Shown: positions 50,833 through 60,641, counted from the first letter of the stretch. The stretch is DNA of 64,000 nt from Oscillospiraceae bacterium (GCA_017434755.1 JAFRER010000003.1:62001-126000), one strand, 5' to 3'. Numbers and translations are program-made. The notes: a model not told the origin generated them from the sequence alone.

Positions 50833-52539
50833 ATGGCACTGGACTCTTTTTTTATAAGCGCACTTGCCTCTGAACTGGACAGGGAACTGAGCGGGCAGAA
50901 GATCGTGAAGATCTTTATGCCTGAGAAAAACAAGATACTGCTTCACCTATACGGCGCGCAGGGGAACCGCAGACTTCTCATTTCGGCAGGGGCAGGGAAT
51001 GCGAGGATATACTTCACGGAAACGGAATATGAGAATCCCTCCGATCCTCCGATGTTCTGCATGCTGCTGAGAAAATACCTGACAGGCGCAGTTATCACAG
51101 ACGTATATCAGATGGAACGAGACAGAATCATCGGACTGTCCCTGACAGGCAGAGATGCGCTTGGAGAGACGGAAGAGCTCCGGATCGTTTTGGAGATGCT
51201 CGGAAACAGTTCAAATCTCATGCTGCTTGACCGTGACGGGATGATAATTGACGCGCTGATCAGAACCGGCTATAAGAACGACCGGGCAAGATGCATCAAT
51301 CCAGGCGCGCCGTATTTATCGCCCGCAAGGCAGAACAGGACAGATTTTTTCAAAGCGGACAGTCATGAGGTGGAGATGCTTTGCAGCAGAGCCGACAAAG
51401 ACGTTCCCGCAAGCGACTGGCTCCTTACGGCTTTCCTCGGTTTTTCTCCGCTGCTCTGCAGAGAACTTGCCTACAGGGCTGCGAATTCCTACGATCTGCT
51501 CCCGGATGTCCTTTCAGATTTCAGATTGCAATGCGAAACCGGTGCATATGTGCCGTATATCTATGTCAAGGACGGACGTTTTTCCGAACTCAGCTCCTAT
51601 GAACTGACGCATCTTGGTAACGGTGCTTCCCGGATCGTATGCGAAGGCTTTTCCGAGGCTATGAGACGGTTTTACGCCGAAAAGGATGCGGAAGACCGAA
51701 GAAGAAATCTCAGCGGTTCGCTTCGTAAACAGGTAAAGAACATTCGCGGAAGGATCGCAAAAAAGATCGCGATACAGACGGACCAGCTCAAAGCGACGGA
51801 AAACGCGGAGGAAACCAGAAAAGCAGCCGAATTCATTCTGGCAAATATCTACAGGATAAAAATAGGGGACACTCTTTTGAAGTGTCCGGATTACTATTCC
51901 GAAGACGGAACGGAAACGGAGATACCGCTTGATCCGCTCAAGTCTCCGCAGCAAAACGCCGCGGTGCTGTACAAGGATTATAACAGGAAGAAAAAAGCAG
52001 CCCTTGTTCTGAGGGATATGCTAGAAAAAGAAAGACTTGAACTTGAATATCTCGACAGTGTGGCAGACGAGATAAACCGTGCCGAGACGCTGGCGGATAT
52101 CAGTGAGATCAGGACAGAGCTCTCCGCTGCAGGTTTTATACGCGAAAAAGCTAAAGGAAAGAACAGGAAACAGAAGCTGACCGGACCGCTGTCCTTTAAG
52201 AGTGCAGACGGATTTGTTATTCTCGTCGGAAGGAACAATCTGCAGAATGACGAACTAACCTTCCGACAGGCAAGAAAGACCGACTGGTGGTTCCATGTAA
52301 AGAATTATCACGGAAGTCATGTCATTCTCTCGTGCGAGGGCGCACAGCCGGAAGCTGAGACGATTACGGAAGCTGCGGAATATGCACTGCGGTTTTCGGA
52401 GGCGGCAGGATCCGGAAAACAGGCAGTCGATTATACGCGGGTTTCAAACGTGAGCAAACCCTCGGGGGCACTTCCCGGAAGGGTCATATACAGGAACTAT
52501 AAGACCGTGATAGTGTCTGATGACGGGAACAAAAAATGA
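50833..52539 (+). CDS. rqcH: Ribosome quality-control protein RqcH (NFACT family)
   Basis: 568 residues, starting directly after the mrnC stop. The N-terminal NFACT-N domain (ALDSFFISALASELDRELSGQKIVKI), two HhH-like parts, a coiled coil (about 280-430) and the NFACT-R domain (ILVGRNNLQNDELTFRQARKTDWWFHVKNYHGSHVIL) are all present. RqcH adds alanine tails to stalled nascent chains on 50S subunits. The stop codon lies inside a bidirectional terminator shared with the convergent gene. Confidence 0.93.
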   Translation: MALDSFFISALASELDRELSGQKIVKIFMPEKNKILLHLYGAQGNRRLLISAGAGNARIYFTETEYENPSDPPMFCMLLRKYLTGAVITDVYQMERDRIIGLSLTGRDALGETEELRIVLEMLGNSSNLMLLDRDGMIIDALIRTGYKNDRARCINPGAPYLSPARQNRTDFFKADSHEVEMLCSRADKDVPASDWLLTAFLGFSPLLCRELAYRAANSYDLLPDVLSDFRLQCETGAYVPYIYVKDGRFSELSSYELTHLGNGASRIVCEGFSEAMRRFYAEKDAEDRRRNLSGSLRKQVKNIRGRIAKKIAIQTDQLKATENAEETRKAAEFILANIYRIKIGDTLLKCPDYYSEDGTETEIPLDPLKSPQQNAAVLYKDYNRKKKAALVLRDMLEKERLELEYLDSVADEINRAETLADISEIRTELSAAGFIREKAKGKNRKQKLTGPLSFKSADGFVILVGRNNLQNDELTFRQARKTDWWFHVKNYHGSHVILSCEGAQPEAETITEAAEYALRFSEAAGSGKQAVDYTRVSNVSKPSGALPGRVIYRNYKTVIVSDDGNKK

Positions 52540-52561
52540 CGGAAGCAATTCCGTCATTTTT
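52532..52561. terminator. Bidirectional terminator that contains both flanking stop codons
   Basis: A 13-bp perfect stem, AAAAATGACGGAA (52532-52544) with TTCCGTCATTTTT (52549-52561), and loop GCAA. The rqcH TGA is 52537-52539; the stop of the leftward gene is 52554-52556, its mirror image. Confidence 0.93.
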
Positions 52562-52940
52562 GCTTTTTTACAAATCCGATCGCGATAGCAGGGGCGATAA
52601 CAGCGAGCCTTTCATAGATCTTTTCAACAGGGCCTTCCGTGTTGAAGATCAGATTGGCGAATTCTTTGCCATCGTGTTCAAGGATCAGCCTGTAATAGAC
52701 CTGATTGTTGCTGAATTCATCCTCAGGGCATTCGGAAATGCGGGTGAAGGCACGATCGATGTAATCATACGGGACATAGTATTTCACGCCGAGATCCCGA
52801 TAATAAAAATACATGTTCCCAAGACGTACCCTGCCGTACTGTTCCGCATCCCTGAAATCGTCGGACATCGCCTGATCTTTTACCTTCTTGCGGTCGGTTC
52901 CCTTGAAACGGTACAGTCTGTTCGGATTTGAAAAGATCAT
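52554..52940 (-). CDS. Conserved-looking hypothetical protein, 128 residues
   Basis: Starts at ATG 52940, which overlaps the PAP2 stop (ATGA) and has AAAGGAG eight bases upstream. It begins MIFSNPNRLYRFKGTDRKKVKDQAMSDD; the body is a mixed alpha/beta soluble protein with YYVPYDYIDRAFTRI and a basic VKKQK end. No signal, membrane helix or known motif is evident. The four-base overlap with the PAP2 gene suggests they are translated together. Unknown function. Confidence 0.75.
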   Translation of the reverse strand: MIFSNPNRLYRFKGTDRKKVKDQAMSDDFRDAEQYGRVRLGNMYFYYRDLGVKYYVPYDYIDRAFTRISECPEDEFSNNQVYYRLILEHDGKEFANLIFNTEGPVEKIYERLAVIAPAIAIGFVKKQK

Positions 52941-53596
52941 TCGGATGCTCCTTTTTGGTTTTGACCGGCTTTTTTGCGTATAAAACTTGGGGGAAGATCC
53001 AAGGTAAACCACTTATAGGGAAGCTTGGAGGTTATGAACGCACCTATGCATCCGGCGATGATCCCCACGATCATGCCCGCAAGACAGTCAGAGGGAAAAT
53101 GAACGACAAGGTATATCCGGGCAATTGCCATAAGAAACGCAAAGATGAAGCCCATCCAGCTGGTTCTTTTCCTGCCGGCAAGGAACAGGGCGGTCATCGT
53201 GTCAAAAGCGGCAGTTGTATGCCCGGAGGGAAAACTGTTGTCGCTTTCCGTCCTCTGACCGACAAGCAGCCAGAGCTGGTAGTATATGCTCGATTCGTCG
53301 GTATAAGGCCGGGCTCTGGCGATAAGAAGCTTGAGACAGCAGTTGGTGAAAAGAAAACCGATACTTACTGCCAGAAGCATGGCTGTTCCGATGCGCCTCG
53401 TTTTTTTGAAATAGATCAAAACCACAGAGAGAACGATTAGAAAGATCCCGCCTTTTCCCATAAGAGAAATAAAATCAAAAAACGGGGAGGAAAAGGCTTT
53501 CATCGGGTAGAAAACATTGTGGATCGCAAGCGTTATGTTCAAATCGAAGGATTCAAAAACACTGTTGATCCACATTGCGGCCGCAGAAGTGTTCAT
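52937..53596 (-). CDS. PAP2-family membrane phosphatase
   Basis: 219 residues from ATG 53596, with AAAGGA nine bases upstream. About six membrane helices. The three PAP2 motifs are KLLIARARP, SFPSGHT and ARIYLVVHFPSD, with all catalytic residues. It probably dephosphorylates undecaprenyl diphosphate or a phosphatidate at the outer membrane face. With uppP at 47 kb it gives a second lipid-phosphate phosphatase. Divergent from uvrB. Confidence 0.92.
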   Translation of the reverse strand: MNTSAAAMWINSVFESFDLNITLAIHNVFYPMKAFSSPFFDFISLMGKGGIFLIVLSVVLIYFKKTRRIGTAMLLAVSIGFLFTNCCLKLLIARARPYTDESSIYYQLWLLVGQRTESDNSFPSGHTTAAFDTMTALFLAGRKRTSWMGFIFAFLMAIARIYLVVHFPSDCLAGMIVGIIAGCIGAFITSKLPYKWFTLDLPPSFIRKKAGQNQKGASE

Positions 53597-53632
53597 TGGT
53601 AAATATCCTTTTGTGCAAATATTGTTTAATCG

Positions 53633-53661
53633 ATTATCACATAACCGGGCCGTTTTGTCCA
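53633..53661 (-). promoter_or_regulatory. Promoter of the PAP2 gene pair
   Basis: On the minus strand TGGACA (53656-53661), a 17-base spacer and GATAAT (53633-53638) with TGT before it, an extended -10. Confidence 0.65.
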
Positions 53662-53673
53662 CTTTTAATTTGC

Positions 53674-53702
53674 TTTACCGTTTCCTGCAGCGGTGGTATA
53701 AT
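53674..53702 (+). promoter_or_regulatory. Promoter of the uvrB-polA operon
   Basis: TTTACC (53674-53679), a 17-base spacer and a perfect TATAAT (53697-53702), followed by AAGGAG before ATG 53725. A LexA-type site is not obvious. Confidence 0.65.
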
Positions 53703-53724
53703 CCACTGTGAAGGAGAATGACTG

Positions 53725-55683
53725 ATGTTTGAACTTGTTTCACCTTTCGGACCGACCGGCGATCAGCCACAGGCGATCAGCAGCCTTGTTGACGGGCTGA
53801 ATGCCGGGATCGACGAGCAGGTGCTCCTCGGGGTAACCGGTTCCGGCAAGACATTCACGATGGCAAACGTTATAGCATCGCTGAACAGACCAACACTCGT
53901 CCTGGCGCATAACAAAACGCTGGCTGCGCAGCTGTGCAGCGAGTTCAAGGCTTTTTTCCCGAACAATGCCGTCGAGTATTTTGTGTCCTATTATGACTAT
54001 TATCAGCCGGAGGCGTATATCCCTCATACCGACACATATATAGAGAAAGACTGCTCCATAAACGACGAGATCGAACGTCTCCGGCACAGCGCCACTTCGA
54101 GCCTGTTCGAGCGCAGGGATGTGATCGTCGTTTCCTCTGTTTCGTGCATATACGGGCTCGGTGATCCCGACGATTATTTCGAGCTGGTCGTGTCGCTCAG
54201 ACCAGGTGAAAGCATTCTGATGGATGACCTTCTGAAAAGACTGGTCGACATCCGGTATTCCAGAAACGATATTGCCTTCGAGCGCAACACATTCCGGGTA
54301 AGAGGAGACTGCGTCGACATTTATCCTGCCTATTCACGGGACAAAGCGGTCAGAGTGGAGTATTTCGGGGATGAGATCGACTGTATCATGGAGATCAATG
54401 CAGTCACGGGAGTCCCGCTGAGACGGCTTTCCCATGTGGCAATCTATCCCGCGAGCCACTATGTCACGACAAAAGCAAAAATGGATGCTGCGATCGAGAA
54501 GATCGAGGCGGAATGTGACGAAAGAGAGAACTGGTTCAAAGAAAACGGCATGCTCATCGAGGCACAGAGAATTCGGCAGCGGACCGAGTATGACATCGAG
54601 ATGATCCGGGAACTCGGCTACTGTTCCGGTATCGAGAATTATTCAAGGATCATTTCAAACAGGGCCCCCGGAACTCCGCCGAAGACGCTGCTCGACTATT
54701 TTCCGAAGGATTTCATCCTGTTTATCGATGAGAGCCATGTCACCGTTCCGCAGGTCAGAGCAATGTACAGAGGAGACCGCGCCAGAAAAGAGTCCCTTGT
54801 CAGATTCGGCTTCAGGCTCCCTTCGGCGTTTGACAACCGGCCGCTCACTTTTGAGGAGTTTCAGAACAGGATCAACCAGGTCATCTATGTTTCAGCCACG
54901 CCTGCTCCGTATGAACTTGAAAGGGCCGGCAATTTCGCCGAGCAGATCATAAGGCCGACGGGGCTGCTCGATCCCGTGATCTTTGTGCGTCCCATAGAAG
55001 GGGAAATAGATGATCTCATCGACGAGATCAGCGACACTATCGCCAGAGGAAACAGAACGCTCGTCACGACGCTTACCAAAAAGATGGCGGAGGATCTCAC
55101 GGACTATCTGCTCAATGCCGGGATCCGCTGCAGATATATGCATCATGATATCGGAGCCATTGAACGTATGGAAATCATACGGGACCTGAGAGCAGGAGAG
55201 TTCGATGTCCTTGTCGGCATCAACCTCCTCCGGGAGGGACTGGATCTGCCGGAAGTAGGGCTCGTGGCTATTCTTGACGCCGACAAAGAGGGATTCCTCA
55301 GAAGTGAGACGAGCCTTATCCAGACGGTCGGAAGAGCGGCAAGAAATGCGGACAGCAGGGTCATCATGTATGCTGACACCGTCACGGAGTCCATGAAGAA
55401 GTGTATCGATGAGACCAACAGAAGAAGAGAGATACAGAAAACATACAATGAAGAGCACGGCATCGTTCCGGAGACCGTGAAAAAAGATATCCATGACATC
55501 GTGGAGATCTCTTCACCGGTCGTCTCTGTTTCCGGAAGGACCGGCATGAAACTGACTGAAAAAGAAAAGAACGATCTGATAGCGGATCTGGAAGATAAGA
55601 TGAAGAAGGCGGCCAGGATGCTCGAGTTCGAGATCGCGGCGCAGCTGAGAGATGAGATCGTTATGCTCCGCGGAAAAAACTGA
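53725..55683 (+). CDS. uvrB: Excinuclease ABC subunit B
   Basis: 652 residues. Walker A GVTGSGKT at 36-43, the damage-inserting beta-hairpin ([12 protein letters not shown]) near 92, DEAD-like helicase motifs ([29 protein letters not shown]) and the C-terminal UVR domain ([26 protein letters not shown]) for UvrC. Complete protein. uvrA lies 5 kb downstream rather than adjacent. Confidence 0.97.
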   Translation: MFELVSPFGPTGDQPQAISSLVDGLNAGIDEQVLLGVTGSGKTFTMANVIASLNRPTLVLAHNKTLAAQLCSEFKAFFPNNAVEYFVSYYDYYQPEAYIPHTDTYIEKDCSINDEIERLRHSATSSLFERRDVIVVSSVSCIYGLGDPDDYFELVVSLRPGESILMDDLLKRLVDIRYSRNDIAFERNTFRVRGDCVDIYPAYSRDKAVRVEYFGDEIDCIMEINAVTGVPLRRLSHVAIYPASHYVTTKAKMDAAIEKIEAECDERENWFKENGMLIEAQRIRQRTEYDIEMIRELGYCSGIENYSRIISNRAPGTPPKTLLDYFPKDFILFIDESHVTVPQVRAMYRGDRARKESLVRFGFRLPSAFDNRPLTFEEFQNRINQVIYVSATPAPYELERAGNFAEQIIRPTGLLDPVIFVRPIEGEIDDLIDEISDTIARGNRTLVTTLTKKMAEDLTDYLLNAGIRCRYMHHDIGAIERMEIIRDLRAGEFDVLVGINLLREGLDLPEVGLVAILDADKEGFLRSETSLIQTVGRAARNADSRVIMYADTVTESMKKCIDETNRRREIQKTYNEEHGIVPETVKKDIHDIVEISSPVVSVSGRTGMKLTEKEKNDLIADLEDKMKKAARMLEFEIAAQLRDEIVMLRGKN

Positions 55684-55692
55684 GGTGTTTTT

Positions 55693-58248
55693 ATGAAAAT
55701 AATGGTTTTGGACGGAAACAGCATAATCAACAGGGCCTTTTACGGAGTCAGGGATCTCAAGGCCCCTGACGGGACGCCAACCAATGCCCTTTTCGGATTC
55801 CTGAATATCCTTTCCAAGCTGATCGATGACCATTCTCCGGATAAGATAATTGCTGCTTTCGATGTCAGGGAACCGACATTCCGGCATAAGGAGTTTGACG
55901 GTTACAAAGCGAAACGGAAAGGGATGCCGAATGAGCTTGCGGTACAGATCCCGATCCTCAAGGAGATCCTGGACTATATGGGGATCGAGCATATTGAATG
56001 CCCCGGATTTGAGGCGGATGACATTCTGGGAAGCATCTCTGCAAAGTGTGATGAGGAAAACATCCCCTGCATCCTTGTTACGGGCGATAAGGACAGCCTT
56101 CAGCTTATTACCGGGAATACATCCGTCTGTCTGATAAAGAGCAGGATGGGCAGCACGGAATCGATCGTATACGATCCGGCCGCGTTTGAAAATGAATATG
56201 GTTTCGAGCCTGTTCATCTTGTCGACCTGAAAGCGCTGATGGGCGATTCTTCGGACAACATTCCGGGAGTACCCGGTGTCGGTGAAAAATCCGCGATGCA
56301 GCTGGTCAGAGAGTACAGATCGATAGATAAGATCTACGGAAACATCACCGAGCTCGATATCAGGGATTCTCTGAAGAATAAACTGATCGCCGGAGAAGCA
56401 TCCGCCAGGCTTTCCTATTACCTCGCAACGATCATCAAGACGGTCCCGGTCAGTGTGATCTGCGATGATCCCGCAACGGCTCTGACATTCAGCGATGAAC
56501 TGTATGCGCTCTTCAAAAGGCTCGGATTCAACAGGTTTATTGCCAAATACGGTTTAAACCCGAAAACAGAGTTTTCGGAGGCTGTACAGCAAAGCGTTAC
56601 GGAAGAGGTTCCGGAAACCATCCGCTCCTCGGATGAAAAATGGGAATCCATAAAAACAGAGTTTGGCACATCGGAACGATGCTGCATTTTACCGGTTTCG
56701 GATGATCATAAAGAGTTTGATATTTGTTCTAACGGGAGATCATACCGTTTCAGCATCGATGATCGAGATGCTTCCGGGTTCGTTTTTTCGGATAGAGTCC
56801 GCAAAGCGGCGCATAATGTGAAGGACCTGATCACGGATCTGCGGCATAAAGGCGTGATTGCGGAAAACTTCGTTTTTGATACCGCACTGGCGGCATATCT
56901 GCTCGACTCAGTCCAGAACAACTATTCTCTTGCCTATATCACGCCGCAGTACCTCGGAAGGGACAGCGGGGGGGTCGGCGTATACTCGGAACTGGCGGAT
57001 GTCCTTGAGAGAAAAATAAAGGAACTCGGCATGGAGAAGCTGCTGAACGATATCGAGATGCCGCTCTGCAAAGTGCTTTCCGAGATGGAGGAGATCGGTT
57101 TCAGGATAGACAGCGATGCACTTCATGCGTTCGGAGAAAGCCTTAGTGACGGGATCGAATCGGCGCAGAAAAGGATCTGGGACGCTGCGGGATATGAATT
57201 CAACATTAATTCCCCGAAACAGCTCGGTGTAGTTCTGTTTGAAGAGAGAATGCTTCCCTACGGCAAGAAGACGAAGACCGGCTGGAGCACGAATGCCGAT
57301 ATTCTTGAAAAACTCCGGGGCAAGGACCCCGTTATCAATGATATCCTCGAATTCAGGATGCTCAGTAAGCTCAAGTCCACTTATGCGGAGGGGCTTGCAA
57401 ATTACATCGACGAAAACGGGAGGATCCACACAAGCTTTCAGATGACGGTCACGGCTACGGGAAGGCTTTCATCCACAGAGCCGAACCTTCAGAATATTCC
57501 CGTAAGAAAGCAGCTCGGCGCACAGATAAGAGGCATGTTCATTCCGGATGAGGGGAATGTCCTTGTGGACGCCGATTACAGTCAGATAGAATTAAGGATA
57601 CTGGCTCATCTTGCCGATGATAAGAACATGATTGAGGCATTCAGCAGCGGAATGGATTTTCATGCTGTCACAGCCGCCAAGGTGTTCGGGCTGCCGATCG
57701 AGAAAGTGACCCCGGATCTGAGATCGAAGGCAAAAGCCGTGAATTTCGGGATCGTGTACGGGATATCCGCTTTTGCGCTGTCACAGGACATCGGCGTGAG
57801 CGTTGCGGAGGCCAAAAGCTACATGGACTCCTATTACGCGACATACAGCGGGATCGCACGCTACATGGAAAAGACCATAGAGGATGCGAAAACAAACGGC
57901 TATGTTTCGACCATGTTCGGCCGTCGCAGGAACATGCCCGAACTGAAAAACTCCAATTTCAACATACGCAGTTTCGGGGAAAGAGTCGCGAGGAACATGC
58001 CTGTGCAGGGAAGCGCGGCGGACATCATCAAGATCGCCATGATCAGGGTCAGAGACCGGTTTGCGGAGGAGGGAATGAAGGCAAAACTCATTCTGCAGGT
58101 CCATGACGAACTGATCGTGGAATGCCCGGAGGACGAAAAGAAGAAGGCCGCCGGGATCCTGAAGAGTGAGATGGAGAATGCTGCATCGATTTCCGTTCCG
58201 CTTCTTGTGGAAGTGGGGGCCGGCCGCTCCTGGGCGGAGGCACATTGA
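55693..58248 (+). CDS. polA: DNA polymerase I
   Basis: 851 residues. The 5'-nuclease domain (MVLDGNSIINRAFYGV, FEADDILGSI, VTGDKDSLQL) is complete. The middle 3'-5' exonuclease-like domain (about 310-460) lacks the usual acidic DxE pair near its start, so proofreading is probably lost, as in several Gram-positive PolI proteins. The polymerase motifs are intact: A DADYSQIELRIL, B KAVNFGIVYG, C QVHDELIVE. It starts ten bases after uvrB, fitting a joint role in excision repair. Confidence 0.95.
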   Translation: MKIMVLDGNSIINRAFYGVRDLKAPDGTPTNALFGFLNILSKLIDDHSPDKIIAAFDVREPTFRHKEFDGYKAKRKGMPNELAVQIPILKEILDYMGIEHIECPGFEADDILGSISAKCDEENIPCILVTGDKDSLQLITGNTSVCLIKSRMGSTESIVYDPAAFENEYGFEPVHLVDLKALMGDSSDNIPGVPGVGEKSAMQLVREYRSIDKIYGNITELDIRDSLKNKLIAGEASARLSYYLATIIKTVPVSVICDDPATALTFSDELYALFKRLGFNRFIAKYGLNPKTEFSEAVQQSVTEEVPETIRSSDEKWESIKTEFGTSERCCILPVSDDHKEFDICSNGRSYRFSIDDRDASGFVFSDRVRKAAHNVKDLITDLRHKGVIAENFVFDTALAAYLLDSVQNNYSLAYITPQYLGRDSGGVGVYSELADVLERKIKELGMEKLLNDIEMPLCKVLSEMEEIGFRIDSDALHAFGESLSDGIESAQKRIWDAAGYEFNINSPKQLGVVLFEERMLPYGKKTKTGWSTNADILEKLRGKDPVINDILEFRMLSKLKSTYAEGLANYIDENGRIHTSFQMTVTATGRLSSTEPNLQNIPVRKQLGAQIRGMFIPDEGNVLVDADYSQIELRILAHLADDKNMIEAFSSGMDFHAVTAAKVFGLPIEKVTPDLRSKAKAVNFGIVYGISAFALSQDIGVSVAEAKSYMDSYYATYSGIARYMEKTIEDAKTNGYVSTMFGRRRNMPELKNSNFNIRSFGERVARNMPVQGSAADIIKIAMIRVRDRFAEEGMKAKLILQVHDELIVECPEDEKKKAAGILKSEMENAASISVPLLVEVGAGRSWAEAH

Positions 58249-58267
58249 AAGCGGACGAAAGCGGACC

Positions 58268-58735
58268 ATGCATATGCCGGATTACGAACTGACCATCCCG
58301 TCCGGATCGGATGCGGATGCCCTGAGACACATTGAAAGCGAATGCTTCTCGATCCCTCTGACTGCGGAGCAGATCGCTGCGCAGATCAGAGATGAACGGT
58401 TTCTCCTGATCTGCGCAAGGAACAGAAAAGAAGAGATCGTTGCCTATGCCGGAATGTATCATGTTCTGGATGAAGGTTACATCACCAATGTGGCTGTACT
58501 GCCGGAGGCGAGAAGACTCCATGCAGCGGATGCGCTGATGGAGAAGCTGGAACAGCTGTCTGCTGAAATGGGGCTCTCGTTCATCAGTCTTGAAGTGAGA
58601 GAAAGCAATACGCCCGCGATCTCACTGTATAAAAAGCACGGTTATGAAACAGCCGGGATCCGTAAGAACTATTATCAGTCTCCGAAAGAAAACGCGCTGA
58701 TCATGACGAAAAAGCTGAGTGAGGAAAAGAATTGA
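58268..58735 (+). CDS. rimI: RimI-like N-acetyltransferase
   Basis: 155 residues from ATG 58268 (or ATG 58274), with only a weak binding site. A GNAT fold, with GYITNVAVLPEARRLHAADALMEKL at the acetyl-CoA loop. The consensus Arg-x-x-Gly-x-Gly/Ala here reads R-R-L-H-A-A, so the first Gly is His. The C-terminal VRESNTPAISLYKKHGYETAGIRKNYY matches RimI. RimI acetylates ribosomal protein S18 and others. It lies directly before tsaD with a four-base overlap, a common pair; the usual tsaB is missing from here. Confidence 0.85.
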   Translation: MHMPDYELTIPSGSDADALRHIESECFSIPLTAEQIAAQIRDERFLLICARNRKEEIVAYAGMYHVLDEGYITNVAVLPEARRLHAADALMEKLEQLSAEMGLSFISLEVRESNTPAISLYKKHGYETAGIRKNYYQSPKENALIMTKKLSEEKN

Positions 58736-59733
58736 AGATACTTGCAATAGAATCATCCTGCGATGAAACAGCCGTGGCTGTAGTGGAGGACGGCAGAAAG
58801 GTCCTTTCCGACTGTATTTCTTCACAGGTCGACAAACATGCGATCTACGGAGGAGTCGTCCCGGAGATCGCATCAAGATGTCATGTGGAAGCAATAGCGT
58901 ATCTTGCCGGACAGGCGCTGCAGGAGGCAGGGATCTCCAAAAAGGAGATTGACGCAGTTGCGGTCACGTATGCGCCGGGACTTATCGGGGCGCTTCTCGT
59001 CGGTGTCAATTTTGCCAAGTCCTGTGCATTTGAGCTCGGCGTCCCGCTGATACCGGTCCATCATATCCGGGGGCATATAGCGGCGAACTATCTTGCCTAT
59101 CCTGAACTGGAACCTCCGTTTCTATGCCTTGCCATCTCCGGCGGAAACACCATGCTCGTACGGGTAGACGGATACACGGATATGAGAATAATCGGCTGCA
59201 CGAGAGACGATGCCGCAGGAGAATGCTTTGATAAGACAGCGAGAGTCCTCGGCCTGCCTTACCCGGGAGGAAAGCCTGTCGAAAAGCTGGCCGCAGGAGG
59301 GGACGACAGCCGATATGTATTCCCGATCGCCCATGTTGCTGACAATGAATTCGATATGAGTTTCTCTGGTCTTAAGACTGCTGTCATCAATCTTGTACAC
59401 AACTGTGAGCAGAGCGGAAAAGAACTCGACAGAGCATCTCTGGCTGCATCGTTCACAAAAGCAATCAGTGACAGCCTTGTGCCCAGAACGATCCTGGCCG
59501 CCGAAAAGTTCGGTTATTCGGATCTTGTGGTTGCGGGAGGCGTTGCTGCAAATAAAAGGATCCGCTCTGATTTCAGCGAAGCGTGCGGGAGCAGAGGTAT
59601 CAATCTGTATATTCCGCCGATCAGGCTGTGCGGCGATAACGGAGCCATGATCGGGGCGCAGGCTTATTATGAGTTCCTGGCGGGGCATACGGCGGGAACT
59701 GATCTGAACGCCTACGCGAATATGGATATTTGA
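58732..59733 (+). CDS. tsaD: tRNA N6-threonylcarbamoyl-adenosine transferase TsaD
   Basis: 333 residues from TTG 58732, overlapping the rimI stop. The ASKHA fold has the metal-binding H111 and H115 (HHIRGHIAANYLA), ESSCDET at the start and SGGNTML. TsaD moves the threonylcarbamoyl group onto A37 of ANN-reading tRNAs. It needs TsaB and TsaE, neither of which is in the window; the TsaC domain is the tsaC-coaE fusion at 44.3 kb. Confidence 0.96.
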   Translation: MKILAIESSCDETAVAVVEDGRKVLSDCISSQVDKHAIYGGVVPEIASRCHVEAIAYLAGQALQEAGISKKEIDAVAVTYAPGLIGALLVGVNFAKSCAFELGVPLIPVHHIRGHIAANYLAYPELEPPFLCLAISGGNTMLVRVDGYTDMRIIGCTRDDAAGECFDKTARVLGLPYPGGKPVEKLAAGGDDSRYVFPIAHVADNEFDMSFSGLKTAVINLVHNCEQSGKELDRASLAASFTKAISDSLVPRTILAAEKFGYSDLVVAGGVAANKRIRSDFSEACGSRGINLYIPPIRLCGDNGAMIGAQAYYEFLAGHTAGTDLNAYANMDI

Positions 59734-59741
59734 GGTGAATG

Positions 59742-60413
59742 ATGGGGATCCATGACGGGCACAGGGACAGATTGCGGGAAAGGTTCACGGAGAACGGGCT
59801 TCAGGGCTTCAATGAGATAAACGCGCTGGAGCTGCTCCTATTCTATGCCATCCCGCGTAAAGACACGAATCCGATCGCACATGAGCTGCTCAATAGATTC
59901 GGGAATCTGCAGGGAGTGTTTGCTGCTTCCGCGGAGGAGCTGAAGGAGGTCACAGGCATATCCTCCTCGAGCGCAGCCCTTATCAGGCTGGTCCCCGAGC
60001 TTTGCAAACTGGCGAAAGTGTCGGAGGCATCTGACATCAAGGGTATAACGAACTCCTCGCTGGCTTCCGCTTATGTCATACCCCGTTTTATGTTCGACGA
60101 AAACGAGAAAGTGATCATGCTTTGTCTGGATTCAGCCAAAAAGGTCAAGTCATGCACGGAGATCGGCAGCGGAGTAGTAAATACGGTCGATCTGAATATA
60201 AGGCTGATCGTAGAAACTGCGCTGAAGAATAAAGCAAGTTCGGTCATTCTTGCGCATAATCATCCGGACGGAGACGTCAGACCGAGCAGGGAAGACATTG
60301 AAACAACGAAACGGATCCGGGACTCCCTGAAGCTTGTGGACATTCCTCTCGTAGATCATATCATCGTATCCGGGACCGAGTATTTTTCGTTCTGTGATGC
60401 CGGATATGTATGA
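59742..60413 (+). CDS. radC: RadC-family JAB-domain protein
   Basis: 223 residues; ATG 59742 is preferred over the adjacent ATG 59739 because GAGGTG touches the latter. The N-terminal helix-hairpin-helix part (GLQGFNEINALELLLFYAIPRKDTNPIAHELL) is followed by a JAMM metalloprotease-like domain with HNHPDGDVRPSREDIETT carrying the metal ligands. The family is linked to DNA metabolism by context rather than direct biochemistry. Confidence 0.93.
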   Translation: MGIHDGHRDRLRERFTENGLQGFNEINALELLLFYAIPRKDTNPIAHELLNRFGNLQGVFAASAEELKEVTGISSSSAALIRLVPELCKLAKVSEASDIKGITNSSLASAYVIPRFMFDENEKVIMLCLDSAKKVKSCTEIGSGVVNTVDLNIRLIVETALKNKASSVILAHNHPDGDVRPSREDIETTKRIRDSLKLVDIPLVDHIIVSGTEYFSFCDAGYV

Positions 60414-60420
60414 GAGATTT

Positions 60421-60465
60421 GCATTATGTAAACTTTTTTGCGTAACCTTTTTGTAATCATAATGC
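60421..60465. other. Inverted repeat with T-rich spacer downstream of radC
   Basis: GCATTATG (60421-60428) and CATAATGC (60458-60465) flank a 29-base T-rich spacer. Within the next 85 bases GTGTTGAAAA occurs twice (60530-60539, 60542-60551). I cannot assign either to a known regulatory site; the rest of 60466-60610 shows nothing further. Confidence 0.35.
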
Positions 60466-60612
60466 GATTGCGGCTTCACCCGGATTACAGGACATTCATG
60501 GGAAAGCCATAAGCTCCAAAGCTTTCAAGGTGTTGAAAAAAGTGTTGAAAATGTCTATAACTTTTTTCTATGAAATTATCTTTTGGCGGTTATGTCAATC
60601 TGATAAAATGAG

Positions 60613-60641
60613 TTGACTTATTCAATCCCTTATGTTAAATT
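60613..60641 (+). promoter_or_regulatory. Promoter of tRNA-Thr(CGT)
   Basis: TTGACT (60613-60618), a 17-base spacer and TAAATT (60636-60641), ending 18 bases before the tRNA. Confidence 0.65.
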
